From NCBI RefSeq assembly GCF_022458745.1, contig NZ_JAJJJF010000017.1, positions 1 to 44,344 of the forward strand: a stretch of 44,344 nucleotides of DNA, written 5' to 3'. Each line of letters begins with the position of its first letter. The first letter of the stretch is position 1. Below, piece after piece: positions 32,996 to 41,024 of the stretch. Both the position numbers and the translations under genes were made by a program. Under the pieces are notes generated by a model, which worked only from the letters and a program-made list of their open reading frames with translations, searched no databases and was not told the origin of the DNA. The stretch is from Bacillus piscicola. GTDB taxonomy: Bacteria; Bacillota; Bacilli; Bacillales; Marinococcaceae.

Positions 32996-33155
32996 CACTC
33001 TTCCTCCAATGCCTCTTCCAAATAAGAGAAGCCCTGGCATCCTGGCTTCACAGCAGGATATTTGCCGGCTTCTACGTTATACACACAGGAAGCATCCGCT
33101 ATAGCCGCAGGCTCTCTTTTCTCGTGCGTAGCCTCTACTCTTATTTCCAAGGATT

Positions 33156-33161
33156 ATTATA
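33156..33161 (-). promoter_or_regulatory. Extended -10 element of the cdaA operon
   Basis: TGGTATAAT on the minus strand is a good extended -10 about 160 bases before cdaA, without a clear -35. The remaining sequence from 33163 to 33399 shows only A/T-rich leader and the weak promoter of the next gene. Confidence 0.5.
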
Positions 33162-33399
33162 CCACATATTTTTTTTAAAAGTTTGTTCTCAAACAAAAGA
33201 GATGGTTGTACTCCTAACATCACTCACGAATGTATAGTCGTCTCTTTCCCTCAGTTGTTACAGCATTTTCTTCATTAAACAAACGTTTGATTAAACAAAA
33301 GTGGCGAACAGTCTTTTTTGAAATTTTTTCCATTTATGAGGTTTTTTATTTAGCCAATATGGGTAACTATATAATACTACCAACGAAAGGGTGAATCAG

Positions 33400-33582
33400 T
33401 TGCCTACCAAAAAGGGGTTACTTAGAGAAATTGAAACAAAACGCGAACACTTAAATACATTGGCATGGGAGAAGCCCTTGTTTTCTAAAGAGGTCGTGCA
33501 GCTAAGTAAGGAACTGGACGATCTATTAAATAAATATGATAACAACTACCGAACAAGGCAGGGTCTCGTTAACTCATTCTAA
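33400..33582 (+). CDS. Spo0E-like aspartyl-phosphate phosphatase
   Basis: This 60-residue protein starts at TTG 33400 after GAAAGGG; the GTG at 33391 lies within that site. The Spo0E signature is visible: a first helix (LLREIETKREHLNTLA) and a second with the SxELD core (EVVQLSKELDDLLNKYDNNY). These small proteins dephosphorylate Spo0A~P and delay sporulation. It is monocistronic and followed by a bidirectional terminator at 33637. It supports a spore-forming host. Confidence 0.88.
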   Translation: MPTKKGLLREIETKREHLNTLAWEKPLFSKEVVQLSKELDDLLNKYDNNYRTRQGLVNSF

Positions 33583-33636
33583 ATTGAACTATCTACCTCT
33601 ATTCTTTTCCTAGAAAACGAATGCATAAACACATAA

Positions 33637-33666
33637 AAACACTGTCTTTTTCAATAGACAGTGTTT
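33637..33666. terminator. Bidirectional terminator between spo0E-like gene and tRNAs
   Basis: AAACACTGTCT (33637-33647) pairs with AGACAGTGTTT (33656-33666) around TTTTCAAT, with A and T runs on either side. It serves the Spo0E-like gene from the left and the tRNA cluster from the right. Confidence 0.8.
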
Positions 33667-33680
33667 ATTTCATATAAACA

Positions 33681-33756
33681 TGGTGGAGCCTAGCGGGATC
33701 GAACCGCTGACCTCCTGCGTGCAAGGCAGGCGCTCTCCCAGCTGAGCTAAGGCCCC
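33681..33756 (-). tRNA. tRNA-Ala (TGC)
   Basis: The cloverleaf on the minus strand begins GGGGCCTTAGCTCAG, has an anticodon loop CTTGCAC (anticodon TGC) and a GGTTCGATCC T loop, and has an encoded CCA end. It is last of five clustered tRNAs. Confidence 0.97.
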
Positions 33757-33764
33757 TTTATGTA

Positions 33765-33838
33765 TGGAGCGGGTGATGGGAATCGAACCCACGACATCAG
33801 CTTGGAAGGCTGAGGTTTTACCACTAAACTACACCCGC
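33765..33838 (-). tRNA. tRNA-Gly (TCC)
   Basis: It begins GCGGGTGTAGTTTAG; the anticodon loop is TTCCAAG (anticodon TCC), the T loop is GGTTCGATTCC and CCA is encoded. Confidence 0.97.
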
Positions 33839-33844
33839 ATAGGA

Positions 33845-33920
33845 TGGTGAGCCATGGAGGATTCGAACCTCCGACCCTCTGATTAAAAGTCAGATGCTCT
33901 GCCAGCTGAGCTAATGGCTC
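33845..33920 (-). tRNA. tRNA-Lys (TTT)
   Basis: It begins GAGCCATTAGCTCAG; the anticodon loop is CTTTTAA (anticodon TTT), the T loop is GGTTCGAATCC and CCA is encoded. Confidence 0.97.
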
Positions 33921-33964
33921 ATACATAATTACTATTCCCTAATCAATTCATTTTTAATCATATA

Positions 33965-34050
33965 TGGTGGAGGGGGACGGACTCGAACCGCCGAACCCAA
34001 AGGGAGCAGATTTACAGTCTGCCGCGTTTGGCCAACTTCGCTACCCCTCC
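33965..34050 (-). tRNA. tRNA-Tyr (GTA)
   Basis: It begins GGAGGGGTAGCGAAG; the anticodon loop is CTGTAAA (anticodon GTA). The long variable arm (TGCTCCCTTTGGG) is expected for bacterial Tyr tRNA, and CCA is encoded. Confidence 0.97.
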
Positions 34051-34123
34051 AACTAATAAGACACCATTGTATTTTACACAAATAAGAGGGTACTTGTCAA
34101 TGGTTTATATAATTTTTAAACAG

Positions 34124-34198
34124 TGGTGACCCGTAGGGGATTCGAACCCCTGTTACCGCCGTGAAAGGGCGGTGTCTTAACCACTTGACCAACGGGCC
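34124..34198 (-). tRNA. tRNA-Glu (TTC)
   Basis: It begins GGCCCGTTGGTCAAG; the anticodon loop is TTTCACG (anticodon TTC), the T loop is GGTTCGAATCC and CCA is encoded. It is the first gene of the cluster, about 135 bases after ddl. Confidence 0.97.
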
Positions 34199-34296
34199 AT
34201 TATTTCTAACAGTATAATGCTTGTCCTTTTTCGCTGACAAATGAAATTATATAATAAAAGAGGGCACAAATGCAAGAGTTTTTTCACAAAGATCAC

Positions 34297-34331
34297 AGGC
34301 GGGGGTGTTATTCCCGCCTGGGCTTTTTTGT
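34297..34331. terminator. Hairpin after ddl
   Basis: CAGGCGGG pairs with CCCGCCTG around GGTGTTATT. The T run (GGCTTTTTT) follows on the plus strand, so it is best formed for rightward transcripts, but the stem may also slow leftward ddl transcripts. Confidence 0.55.
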
Positions 34332-34332
34332 A

Positions 34333-35532
34333 CTACTTTATGCCGTTTTTACTACCTTTCAATCCGTCTGTACTTTGTATGGAGAACAAGTTGGAATCGA
34401 TGGAAAAAATGAGTTTTTCCCGGTCACGATGGCGTTTTAAAGCGAGTTGAATGAGCTGGTGAGTAAGCTCCGTATAATTTTTCCCGGCAGGCTCCCAAAG
34501 GTAGAATGACAAAGAACCAGGAATCGTATTAATCTCATTTACATATACGGTATCGCTGCTTTTGTCGATAATGAAATCGATGCGTGAGACCCCGCTGCAG
34601 CCGAGAATTTGAAATGTATCTTTGGCAAGTTCTTGCACTTCGACTGTCCGCTCATCGGAAAGCGGTGCCGGTATCACTCGGTCTGTGCTTTCCATTCCTT
34701 TCGATGCACCCTCACCTTTGCCTCCACCTTCATACTTGTCTTGATAACTTAAAATCTCTTCCGTTTTCAATACTTCCTCCAAAACGGATGCCTCAACTTC
34801 TTCAAAATCGCCGATTACAGAACAATTGACTTCTGTCATGTCTTGAACCATATGTTCAATAACGATTTTAGGAGCAAATGTCATCGCTTCTTCCACTGCT
34901 TCTTCTAATTCCGCTCTGTTTTCCGCCTTGCTGATCCCGACACTGGACCCGAGGTTCGCCGGCTTTACAATAACAGGATAACCGAGTTTCTCTTCTGTCA
35001 TTTTCGTAATTTCAGTGCTGTCCTCGATCCAATGACTGCTGTAAAACCAAACGTAATCCACAGTTGGCAGTTTAGAATCGCGTAATATCTGTTTCATCAT
35101 TACTTTGTCCATACCCGCTGAAGAAGAAGCGACATCACAGCCGACATAAGGGATGGCGAGCAGTTCAAAAAGCCCTTGAATTGCACCGTCTTCACCAAAG
35201 GTTCCGTGAAGGATAGGAAAAGCGACATCAATTTCTGTAACGGTTCTTTTTCCCCATTTCGGAACCGGATCTTTTTGTAAAACAACATTGTCCGACTCTC
35301 CTCGGACTACCGTAACTTTCTGTGCCTGCTCCAGCAGTTTATCTAGTTCTTTATAGTTATCGATGTCCAGCAGTTCTGGTCCTGTATACCATTTGCGGTC
35401 TTTACTGATATAAATTGGTATGGCCTCATACTGTTCACTGTCCATGGCCTTCATTGCTTGAATGGCGGAGATGACGGACACTTCATGTTCTACCGAAATT
35501 CCTCCAAAAAATACACCTACTCTAGTTTTCAT
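34333..35532 (-). CDS. ddl: D-alanine-D-alanine ligase
   Basis: This 399-residue ATP-grasp ligase joins two D-Ala for the peptidoglycan stem. N-terminal FFGGISVEHEVSVISA, the small-loop region GTFGEDGAIQGLFELL, VKPANLGSSVGISK, the catalytic Arg and metal ligands (SRIDFIIDKS, VNEINTIPG) and the G loop region are intact. It is 30-40 residues longer than most Ddl, mainly from a C-terminal tail (EKLIFSIDSNLFSIQSTDGL and more) that has no counterpart in the family. GGGGGAAG precedes the ATG. It follows murF by 20 bases, the usual wall-gene order in Bacillaceae is murF next to ddl. Confidence 0.95.
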   Translation of the reverse strand: MKTRVGVFFGGISVEHEVSVISAIQAMKAMDSEQYEAIPIYISKDRKWYTGPELLDIDNYKELDKLLEQAQKVTVVRGESDNVVLQKDPVPKWGKRTVTEIDVAFPILHGTFGEDGAIQGLFELLAIPYVGCDVASSSAGMDKVMMKQILRDSKLPTVDYVWFYSSHWIEDSTEITKMTEEKLGYPVIVKPANLGSSVGISKAENRAELEEAVEEAMTFAPKIVIEHMVQDMTEVNCSVIGDFEEVEASVLEEVLKTEEILSYQDKYEGGGKGEGASKGMESTDRVIPAPLSDERTVEVQELAKDTFQILGCSGVSRIDFIIDKSSDTVYVNEINTIPGSLSFYLWEPAGKNYTELTHQLIQLALKRHRDREKLIFSIDSNLFSIQSTDGLKGSKNGIK

Positions 35533-35552
35533 TGCTGGCTTCCCCCACTTCC

Positions 35553-37139
35553 CTACTCATTAAAAGTATCAGGCAAATCATTTTCCAGGAGTACCACTGT
35601 CGGTTGACGAGCTATTTCGTTCATCTTTCTTATTGCATCTTGTAAATCTGCCGCCACATAAAACTGGTCGCTTGGATAGTTTTTCGCCTCCAAGCCGTCT
35701 TGCAGAGGTTTCGTCTGTTTTTTACCGACTAAAATAACAAAATCACAAACCTCTGCTGCATGTTCGGCAAGCGCCTTGTTCAACTCATACTCTTTTTCCC
35801 CGAGCTCAATCATACCTGGTGTGACCAATACTTTATATTCCGGCATTTCCCCGAGCACATCAACAGCCATTTTAGATCCAACCGGATTTGAGTTAAAGCT
35901 ATCGTCAATGATCGTGATATTGCCAGAAGGCTTTCGTAATTCTAGACGGTGCTCAACCGGTGGAACCTGTTTAATAGCACGGGCAATTTTCTCGAGAGAA
36001 ATTCCCTTTTCGGACCCAATCGCAACAGCAGCAAGAATATTGTATATGTTGTGTTTTCCTAATAGTTTTGTCTGTACTTCCACGGAGGTACCGTCATATT
36101 TCAAAATGGTAAAGTGAGACCCTTTGGCAGAATACGAAATATCCGTTGCCCGGTAATGCAGGTCAGCCGCATCAATGCCGTAATAAATGGTACGGCACTT
36201 ATTACGCTGGTTGTAAGACATGATATTGTGGTCATCTTTGTTTAAAAAGGCGGTTCCTTCATGAGGAAGGGTTTCGATTAGCTCAAATTTCGTCTTTTTT
36301 ATATTATCCAGTGTCTTAAACGTCTCCAGATGCTGTTCCCCAATGGCGGTGAGAATCCCGTACTTCTGATGTACCAACTCACAGATTTCCTCAATGTCAT
36401 GCTCTTGCTTTGCTCCCATTTCAGCAATAAAGATATCGTGATAAGGTTTCAGCATGGATCGTATTGTCCGGGTGACTCCCATTTTTGTATTGTAGCTCTC
36501 CGGTGTCATCAATACGTTGAATTGAGAAGCAAGTACCGTTTCGACAATATGCTTCGTACTTGTTTTCCCAAAGCTTCCGGTAATCCCGATAACCTCAAGC
36601 TGGGGCATCGATTTAATAATCCGCTCCGCATCATGGAAATAATGCTGATTGATTTGTCTTTCAATCGGCCAGTTAATAACATTCGCTGCCAAGGTGTAGA
36701 AGTAAGCGAAAATACTTGCAGCTATGGTCAGGAATAAAAACCAGGCAAGCGTTCGCTCCTCTCCTGCACTCAACAGAAGACCAATCACTGCGGTTAGTGC
36801 ATATAGAATTCCTGTCGTCGCAAACAGACGCTTTACACGTGCCGTGATAACAAGCTTTTTCTTTTCCTTTTCTTCGGGGAAGAAATAGGCGGCGATGCCA
36901 AAAACAACAATGCCAAGAAAGAGAGCAAGCGCCTGATACCCCATTAAAAGCGGTAGTAGCGCTGCCAATGCCAGGAATGCTTGAAACGTAAACACTTTTC
37001 CTGTATTTGTTTTCAACCAGCGCCAATACCTTTCATTACGGTAAGAGTTAAGCTGCAGCATATGCGTACTTTTTTTGATTAGCCTGATTGTAAAATAAAC
37101 CCAGGCAGCTAAATAAAGTAACGTCAATAATGTGATCAT
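35553..37139 (-). CDS. murF: MurF-type Mur ligase with N-terminal membrane domain
   Basis: This is a 528-residue protein. About five hydrophobic helices (residues 2-20, 52-88 as two, 112-126, 133-150) precede a Mur ligase. Its P loop is GITGSFGKTSTKHIV, followed by the central domain (EMGAKQEHDIEEICELVHQK) and the ligase C-terminal domain (VLVTPGMIELGEKEYELNKA). Position next to ddl argues for MurF (adding D-Ala-D-Ala to UDP-MurNAc-tripeptide). The membrane domain is not in E. coli MurF but is seen in some Firmicutes forms. It overlaps the hydrolase gene by four bases (ATGA). Confidence 0.85.
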   Translation of the reverse strand: MITLLTLLYLAAWVYFTIRLIKKSTHMLQLNSYRNERYWRWLKTNTGKVFTFQAFLALAALLPLLMGYQALALFLGIVVFGIAAYFFPEEKEKKKLVITARVKRLFATTGILYALTAVIGLLLSAGEERTLAWFLFLTIAASIFAYFYTLAANVINWPIERQINQHYFHDAERIIKSMPQLEVIGITGSFGKTSTKHIVETVLASQFNVLMTPESYNTKMGVTRTIRSMLKPYHDIFIAEMGAKQEHDIEEICELVHQKYGILTAIGEQHLETFKTLDNIKKTKFELIETLPHEGTAFLNKDDHNIMSYNQRNKCRTIYYGIDAADLHYRATDISYSAKGSHFTILKYDGTSVEVQTKLLGKHNIYNILAAVAIGSEKGISLEKIARAIKQVPPVEHRLELRKPSGNITIIDDSFNSNPVGSKMAVDVLGEMPEYKVLVTPGMIELGEKEYELNKALAEHAAEVCDFVILVGKKQTKPLQDGLEAKNYPSDQFYVAADLQDAIRKMNEIARQPTVVLLENDLPDTFNE

Positions 37140-37912
37140 GACTTCCTCTCCCCCTTGTCTTTTTGAAGGAAAGAATCAATTATAATTAAAAATTCATTCC
37201 GTTTGTCTAAATAAGAATAATGCCCCGCATTTTCAAGCACGACAAGGCCCGCATCCGGAATTAACTTTTCCATCAGCTTCCCATCTGCGACCGGGGTCGC
37301 TTCATCTTGCTCGCCCCAAACTAAGAGAACCGGTGCTTTAATGTGGGGAAGATGGTGCTGCAGATCTTCATTGACCACCTTAACCATCGTCTGTTGCATA
37401 ATGCCCGAAACGTTTTTATAATCGGCGGAGCCGAGTTTGCCTTTAACTTTGGTTAAAATGTCGTTTTCATAACGATTAATAATCGGCAATTTCAACAACT
37501 TTTTAAAGGTCTTGTACGTGTACACCTTTACATAATACATTGGCTTACGCTTTGGTTTAATGCCTGCACTGTCTACTAGGATAACTTTCCGTACCGGATG
37601 ATTGGCAGCATACTTAATCGAAACACGTCCTCCAAACGAGTGACCGACCAAGATAGGCTGATCAATTTCGAGCTTTTGAAGAAACTTTTCCAGCATAACC
37701 GTATAATCACCGACCGTCCACGGCTCCGGCGGCTCGTCGCTTTCTCCAAAACCAGGAAAATCAAGAGACCACACTCTGAAGTTCTTCTCTAGTGATTGAT
37801 GCACAGGAGCAAAAGCCTGAATATTCGCTCCCCAGCCATGAAGAAGCACAACGTCCGCTCCTTCTCCGGAGACGTGATAATGAACGTTCACCCCGTCTAT
37901 ATCAATATTCAC
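37136..37912 (-). CDS. Alpha/beta-hydrolase
   Basis: This is a 258-residue alpha/beta-fold hydrolase. The oxyanion motif is LLHGWGANIQ and the nucleophile elbow is LVGHSFGGRVS (Ser). The acid lies in LLVWGEQDEATPV (Asp) and the catalytic His in LENAGHYSYLDKR. The substrate is unknown; location ahead of murF and ddl may mean co-regulation with wall synthesis. It starts with GTG 37912 after GGGAGCG. It is the first gene of the operon with murF and ddl. Confidence 0.88.
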   Translation of the reverse strand: MNIDIDGVNVHYHVSGEGADVVLLHGWGANIQAFAPVHQSLEKNFRVWSLDFPGFGESDEPPEPWTVGDYTVMLEKFLQKLEIDQPILVGHSFGGRVSIKYAANHPVRKVILVDSAGIKPKRKPMYYVKVYTYKTFKKLLKLPIINRYENDILTKVKGKLGSADYKNVSGIMQQTMVKVVNEDLQHHLPHIKAPVLLVWGEQDEATPVADGKLMEKLIPDAGLVVLENAGHYSYLDKRNEFLIIIDSFLQKDKGERKS

Positions 37913-37952
37913 TTAAAAACGCTCCCATTCTTTTAAACTTCTATCTTTTCTT

Positions 37953-37958
37953 ATTATA
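37953..37958 (-). promoter_or_regulatory. Candidate -10 of the hydrolase-murF-ddl operon
   Basis: TATAAT on the minus strand stands 41 bases before the GTG; no strong -35 is seen 17 bases upstream (GCACAA). The remaining sequence to 38187 is a noncoding leader without recognised features. Confidence 0.4.
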
Positions 37959-38187
37959 AAGTTATCTGGGCACTTTTGTGCATAAGAACACCAATATATC
38001 TTATCATATCCGAGGGAAAACGAGAATTGTCTTTTTGTCACTTTTTGATCAATGTCTGTCTCCTTCCTTGTGATATGTGACAAATCAAGGATATACAAGC
38101 TATGTAGTATCTATTTAAATGCTTTTGTGATACGTTTCATTTAATGCCGACACTGCCGAGACGACTGTTTTATTCTGACATAAAAGA

Positions 38188-38240
38188 AACGCCGTTCCCA
38201 GATTGTTGCTCAACTAGCTTACTGGGAACAGCATTTCCTA
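38188..38240 (-). terminator. Intrinsic terminator of the VanY-like gene
   Basis: AAATGC-T-GTTCCCAG pairs with CTGGGAAC-G-GCGTTT around a 20-base loop on the minus strand, followed by CTTTTATG. Confidence 0.75.
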
Positions 38241-38257
38241 AGATTCGTACTTGATCT

Positions 38258-39022
38258 TTAAGAGTCTGTGCCGATTCCGTAATATTCTTCTAACGTTTCG
38301 CCGCTCTCGTGCATCTCGACAGCAGCTTTCTCGCCTACATAGCGAAGATGCCACGGTTCATATTGATAGCCGGTGATATCCGTTTTGTCAGCAGGATAAC
38401 GAATAATAAAACCGTAGTGATGGGCATTATCCTGGAGCCACTTCCCTTCTAGTGTATCTCCGAATGCCGTTGTGAGCGCAAAATCGTTAGACGGGGAACT
38501 CACGTCCATCGTCAGGCCTGTCTGATGCTCACTTTCTCCGGGTCGCGCGCTGTATTTGTTCGCCGCCGCTTCCCCGTCCTTCTGAACATTAGCTGTAAAA
38601 ATAGATTCCTGGCGGGCGTAGGAGCGGTAACCGGACACGGCAAAAAGAGAAAGTCCCTCTTCCTTTGCGGCCGCAAATAAATCCTCAAGTGCACGAGCCG
38701 CCGGTTCGCGCAGTTGTTTTTTTGGAACGTCTTCTTCGTACGGAAACGGAACGTCGGGAACCGTTAAGTCTTCTGGTTCATAGTCGCCGGGCAAACGGTA
38801 CTCTTTGTTGACTAACGCGGTCACGGCAGCTGGATCCTTCAGCACGCCGTCATTGCCTATCGCGGGAGGCACTGTTTCCTTCTCTGCTGGCTCATTCTCA
38901 GTAGAAACAGGGGCAGCCTCTTCCATTTCTTCGTTAGGAGCTGGTTGTTCATCCGTAACAGAGCAAGCTTGGAGGACAAAGGGAACAATCAAGGCTGCCA
39001 CGGCAAACCTTTTTTTCATCAT
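38258..39022 (-). CDS. VanY/M15B D,D-carboxypeptidase lipoprotein
   Basis: This is a 254-residue lipoprotein with lipobox VLQAC (Cys20) and an acidic linker (about residues 21-60). The M15B peptidase domain has VSGYRSYARQ, the zinc ligands in SEHQTGLTMDVSS (His, Asp) and YEPWHLRYVG (Glu and His). Such enzymes trim D-Ala from peptidoglycan stems. No van resistance genes are nearby, so a housekeeping wall role is likely. AAGGAAG precedes the ATG. It is divergent from the nuclease gene at 39107. Confidence 0.93.
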   Translation of the reverse strand: MMKKRFAVAALIVPFVLQACSVTDEQPAPNEEMEEAAPVSTENEPAEKETVPPAIGNDGVLKDPAAVTALVNKEYRLPGDYEPEDLTVPDVPFPYEEDVPKKQLREPAARALEDLFAAAKEEGLSLFAVSGYRSYARQESIFTANVQKDGEAAANKYSARPGESEHQTGLTMDVSSPSNDFALTTAFGDTLEGKWLQDNAHHYGFIIRYPADKTDITGYQYEPWHLRYVGEKAAVEMHESGETLEEYYGIGTDS

Positions 39023-39106
39023 ACTAATCTTCCTTCTCTTTCATGATGTAATGATCTACTGGCTCATTTTAACATAAAAAAATTGAGAAGGAGGAGGAGC
39101 TTTTTC

Positions 39107-39862
39107 ATGAATAATAAAAGGATTGGAATACTAAAAATAGGCGTTATTTTTATTGTCTTCGTTCTCAGCTTGGCTGGGTGCACGTCAGAGGTCAGTAAAC
39201 AAGCGATCGTGACAGAAATCGTGGATGGTGACACGCTGAAAGTGAAGATGGCAGATGGGACCGCGGAGACCATCCGTCTCTTACTCGTCGATACTCCCGA
39301 AACCGTTCATCCTAACAAAGCCGTACAACCTTATGGTCCGGAAGCAAGTACCTTTGCTAAGGAACATCTTCCTGCAGGGAAAGAAGTGTCCGTAGAGGTG
39401 GACACTACCATTCGAGATGATTATGGGCGTTTCTTAGCCTACATTTGGGTAGACGATGACAAGATGTTTAATCGAATGCTACTCGAGGAAGGTCTCGCCC
39501 GGGTTGCGTATGTGATCGAACCGAACACACGCTATGCGGATGATTTTCTGAAAATCGAAGCAAAAGCCCGGTCAGCTGGTAAAGGGATCTGGAAGGAAGA
39601 AGGGTATGTAACAGAAAAAGGATTTATTCCTGAAGCCATAGAATCTAACAGACAGAACGAAATCCTCAAGGAAAACCAAGCCGCGGAAACGACTACAAAA
39701 AAAAGTTGTGAAAACCCAGCGATAAAAGGAAATCACAGTTCGAACGGAGACTTTATTTACCATCTGCCCGGGTCACAGCATTATGGGCAGACAATAGCCG
39801 AGGAAATGTTCTGCACCGAAAGGGAGGCACGAGAAGCAGGCTATCGCCCTGGGAAACGATAG
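39107..39862 (+). CDS. Thermonuclease-family lipoprotein with sunset-like tail
   Basis: This 251-residue protein starts at 39107 after AGGAGGAGGAGC; the earlier in-frame Met overlaps that site. The lipobox SLAGC anchors it. The SNase domain has VDGDTLKVKM, LLLVDTPETVHP (Asp), DDYGRFLAYIWVD (Arg) and RVAYVIEPNTRY. The C-terminal 50 residues (CENPAIKGNHSSNGDFIYHL, TIAEEMFCTEREAREAGYRP) are a sunset-type module found on surface nucleases. It likely degrades extracellular nucleic acids at the membrane. It is followed 42 bases later by the acyltransferase gene. Confidence 0.92.
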   Translation: MNNKRIGILKIGVIFIVFVLSLAGCTSEVSKQAIVTEIVDGDTLKVKMADGTAETIRLLLVDTPETVHPNKAVQPYGPEASTFAKEHLPAGKEVSVEVDTTIRDDYGRFLAYIWVDDDKMFNRMLLEEGLARVAYVIEPNTRYADDFLKIEAKARSAGKGIWKEEGYVTEKGFIPEAIESNRQNEILKENQAAETTTKKSCENPAIKGNHSSNGDFIYHLPGSQHYGQTIAEEMFCTEREAREAGYRPGKR

Positions 39863-39904
39863 CAGCTTCATTGATCCAAACACATATGAAACAGGTGATA
39901 CAGC

Positions 39905-40927
39905 ATGAAAGCAGAAGCTATCCAGCCCGAACAGCCCAAACAACGGGATTATTTTTTTGATAACGCAAAGTTTATCCTGATTATTCTCGTGGTGTTCAGC
40001 CACGCTATCACACCGCTTATCGGTGTAAGCCAACTTGCTAGAACCTTATACTTGCTTTTATTTAGCTTCCACATGCCTTTATTTCTTTTTGCATCCGGCT
40101 ATTTTGCGAAAAAAACAGTGGCTAAACGTGAAATGATTAAACCTATACAAAAACTGTTCGTTCCTTATCTTATCGTTCAGATCATTTATACGTTTTTCTA
40201 CTATGATGTTTATGGGAGAGAGCTTGATTTCTCCCTCCTGGAACCACACTGGTCGTTATGGTTCTTGTTAACATTGTTCTCGTTTTATTATCTCGTGCAT
40301 CTTTTTAAATTCAGCCCTTACTTCATTATTGCTGCACTTGTGATTGGAGTTGCGATTGGTTACGCGGACATTACTCCTGTATTCAGCCTGGCTCGTACCG
40401 CGGTGTTTTTTCCGTTTTTTTTAGCAGGCTATTTTCTAGAACGCCGTCACTTATCCTTTCTTTCCCACCCGTGGATGAAGCCAATCGCAACGCTTGTCAT
40501 TCTGATTACGTGCGTTTTCCTTTACATGTACGCCTTTGATATCCCCTATGAGCTTTTTTACGGGAGTAAATCCTATAAGGAGTTGGGCTTTGATGGTATC
40601 AGCGCAGGAGTTTACCGGCTTTGTGCTTATGTGTTTACAGTAATCGTTTCATTAGCTTTTTTAGCCTTAGTCCCGGCTGAAAAACAATCATTTTCTCATT
40701 ACGCTACGCAAACGCTGTATGTTTATCTGCTGCATGGATTTTTATTTCGCTATTTACGGGAGACGAGTTTCTATGACGGGATTGACACTGTTTTTGAGAT
40801 AAGCTTGATTGCTGTAGGCTGTATCATTTATGCCTTTCTGCTTTCCACACCCGTAATCAAAAAGATCACTCAGCCTATTCTGGAACCCTTTGCCTACTTT
40901 AAACAAAATAAACACAGGAGCACGTAA
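39905..40927 (+). CDS. Acyltransferase-3-family membrane protein
   Basis: This is a 340-residue protein with about ten transmembrane segments. The N-terminal FDNAKFILIILVVFSHAITP carries the His typical of acyltransferase-3 (OafA/fucose O-acetylase-like) enzymes, followed by SFHMPLFLFASGYF (second His). It probably transfers an acyl group to a surface sugar or polymer. AGGTG precedes the ATG. The C-terminus is basic. A strong terminator follows at 40941. Confidence 0.88.
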   Translation: MKAEAIQPEQPKQRDYFFDNAKFILIILVVFSHAITPLIGVSQLARTLYLLLFSFHMPLFLFASGYFAKKTVAKREMIKPIQKLFVPYLIVQIIYTFFYYDVYGRELDFSLLEPHWSLWFLLTLFSFYYLVHLFKFSPYFIIAALVIGVAIGYADITPVFSLARTAVFFPFFLAGYFLERRHLSFLSHPWMKPIATLVILITCVFLYMYAFDIPYELFYGSKSYKELGFDGISAGVYRLCAYVFTVIVSLAFLALVPAEKQSFSHYATQTLYVYLLHGFLFRYLRETSFYDGIDTVFEISLIAVGCIIYAFLLSTPVIKKITQPILEPFAYFKQNKHRST

Positions 40928-40940
40928 TGTTAGTTAACAG

Positions 40941-40966
40941 CGGGGGATGATTGATCATCCCCCGCT
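40941..40966. terminator. Bidirectional hairpin between convergent genes
   Basis: GCGGGGGATGAT and ATCATCCCCCGC form a 12-bp stem with a 2-base loop, between the acyltransferase gene and the convergent VWA gene. Confidence 0.7.
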
Positions 40967-41024
40967 TAGTCTTCTTCGGTCCTCTCGAATGCTATGTAGT
41001 TTGAATAACACCCGAACATGACAG

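Noticed and set aside
37913-38098. 61-codon frame ahead of the hydrolase gene
   Set aside because: It covers the likely promoter (TATAAT at 37953) and has no ribosome binding site.
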